Made by a program: the position numbers and the translations under genes. Of a stretch of 6,537 nucleotides of DNA, positions 5,623-6,537 are shown in pieces. The stretch is from the NCBI GenBank assembly GCA_009926195.1, contig RFPK01000118.1, forward strand, positions 1-6,537. Direction: 5' to 3'. The notes beneath the pieces are model-generated. The model saw only the letters and a program-made list of their open reading frames with translations. It was not told where the DNA came from and ran no database searches. The stretch comes from Synechococcaceae bacterium WB4_1_0192 (GTDB lineage: Bacteria; Cyanobacteriota; Cyanobacteriia; PCC-6307; Cyanobiaceae). Numbering within the stretch: position 1 is the stretch's first letter; each line of letters begins with the position of its first letter.

Positions 5623-6537
5623 TCAGTAATCGACCCCGCGCTTGAGATCGACACCCCGCTCGGCGTAGTGCTTGTGGCACACCATCTCGGAGTGGACCGA
5701 AGCCAGATCGAAATAAGCGGGAGGATTCTTGCAGCGGCCGGTGAGGATCACCTCGGTTTCCGCCGGCTTGCGCAGCAGGGTCTGGACGATCGGCTCCACC
5801 GGCAGCAGCTCCAGATCCACGGTGGGATTGATCTCGTCGAGAATCACCGTCTTGTAGAGGCCACTGGCGATGGCGGCACGGGCGATCTCCCAGGCGCGCT
5901 CCGCTTCCACGTAGTCGATCGGCTGCTGCTGGCCGCGCCAGACGATCGCATCGCGCCCCGAGCGCAGGTGATCCACCAGATGGGGATAGCTCTCGCGCAG
6001 GGCGGCGATGGCCGCGTCTTCGGTATACCCACTGCCGCCCTTGAGCCACTGCAGGATCAGCACACGGTGGCTCTTGTCCTGGCTGATGCCGCGGCCGATC
6101 GCCTGCAGGGCCTTGCCCAGGGCGCTGGTGCTCTTGCCCTTGCCTTCACCGGTGTAGATCTCGATGCCATCGAGCCCTGCCGCCACCAGCTCACCATCGG
6201 GACCGGGTTCGCTGGCGGCATCGGCACGGCGGTGAGCGCGCATCTCGGAGTGGAGATCAGCGATCTGCACCAGGGCCCGCGGTGCGCCGCGGCCCGTGAC
6301 GATCACTTCCATGCCCGGGGGCTTGGCGGCGAGGGTGCGCACCACCTCCTCCGTATCGAGCAGGCCCAGATCGAGCACGGGGTTGAGCTCATCGAGCACC
6401 ACCACCGAGTAGAGCTCACTGGCCAGGGCACCGCAGGCGATCGTCCAGCCGCGCTGGGCCTCCTGAACATCGACCCGCGTCACCTGATCGGCCGAGAAGT
6501 ACTCGCCGCGGCCTGTGCGCACCTGATCGATCAGGTG
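5623..6537 (-). CDS. Tandem-domain CobO/BtuR-like P-loop protein (5' part outside window)
   Basis: The frame is open through the window edge at 6537, so the start lies outside; 304 residues are visible. It contains two copies of a cob(I)yrinic acid a,c-diamide adenosyltransferase-like P-loop domain. The second copy is complete: Walker A TGEGKGKST (6127-6153), LILQWLKGG, Walker B VILDEINP (near 5823-5846), EVILTGRCKNPP and VHSEM. The first copy shows only its later part: VVVLDELNP, EVIVTGRGAPR and LHSEM. Enzymes of this family attach the adenosyl group from ATP to a corrinoid, giving coenzyme-B12-type cofactors in the cytosol. Cyanobacterial two-domain members are often named this way, but their activity should be treated as uncertain. 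The stop is TGA at 5623-5625. The 94-bp gap to the channel gene (5529-5622) shows no clear terminator or promoter; both genes read leftwards, so co-transcription is possible. Confidence 0.88.
   Translation of the reverse strand, partial: HLIDQVRTGRGEYFSADQVTRVDVQEAQRGWTIACGALASELYSVVVLDELNPVLDLGLLDTEEVVRTLAAKPPGMEVIVTGRGAPRALVQIADLHSEMRAHRRADAASEPGPDGELVAAGLDGIEIYTGEGKGKSTSALGKALQAIGRGISQDKSHRVLILQWLKGGSGYTEDAAIAALRESYPHLVDHLRSGRDAIVWRGQQQPIDYVEAERAWEIARAAIASGLYKTVILDEINPTVDLELLPVEPIVQTLLRKPAETEVILTGRCKNPPAYFDLASVHSEMVCHKHYAERGVDLKRGVDY

Noticed and set aside
1..6537. CRISPR arrays, insertion sequences, tRNA or rRNA genes
   Set aside because: No regularly spaced repeats, transposase motifs, terminal inverted repeats around a gene, or tRNA/rRNA signatures were seen on either strand.

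Overview
The window looks like chromosome from a GC-rich picocyanobacterium of the Synechococcus/Cyanobium group. The evidence is a free-standing CAAD (CURT1-like) membrane protein, a cyanobacterial-style fructosamine kinase, a JAMM (M67) peptidase next to a MoeB/ThiF-rhodanese protein, and a two-domain CobO/BtuR-like P-loop protein. I found no exact GCGATCGC (HIP1) octamer by eye, which fits this group better than most other cyanobacteria. Genus assignment is inference; no rRNA or tRNA is present.

Layout: (a) 1-567 carries two pieces that look like parts of one two-domain flavin oxidoreductase. A piece of the Old Yellow Enzyme (OYE) TIM barrel lies on the plus strand, and a piece of the C-terminal dinucleotide-binding domain lies on the minus strand. 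They meet head-on near 274-288. (b) 596-1534 (+) is a fructosamine kinase-family protein, probably for protein deglycation. (c) 1644-2021 (-) is a small CAAD-domain thylakoid-type membrane protein, divergent from (d). (d) 2053-2733 (+) is a JAMM metallopeptidase whose reading frame runs into (e). (e) 2568-3659 (+) is an E1-like MoeB/ThiF adenylyltransferase with a C-terminal rhodanese domain, apparently short at its N-terminus. (f) A strong hairpin at 3668-3704 separates MoeB from the convergent (g). (g) 3717-5528 (-) is a MscS-type channel with an exported N-terminal domain. (h) 5623-6537 (-) is a CobO-like tandem P-loop protein cut by the window edge.

Coding density is high. The non-coding gaps are 1535-1643, 2022-2052, 3660-3716 and 5529-5622, all under 120 bp. 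Functionally the genes are mostly housekeeping: glycation repair, thylakoid membrane shaping, sulfur-carrier activation for molybdopterin and related cofactors, osmotic relief and a corrinoid-type nucleotide-binding protein. The JAMM peptidase plus E1-like plus rhodanese set is the one clear functional unit.

I do not see a convincing undescribed system. The items most worth checking are the inverted, broken oxidoreductase at the left end, which may be a real rearrangement or an amplification/assembly chimera, and the frame collision between the peptidase and MoeB.
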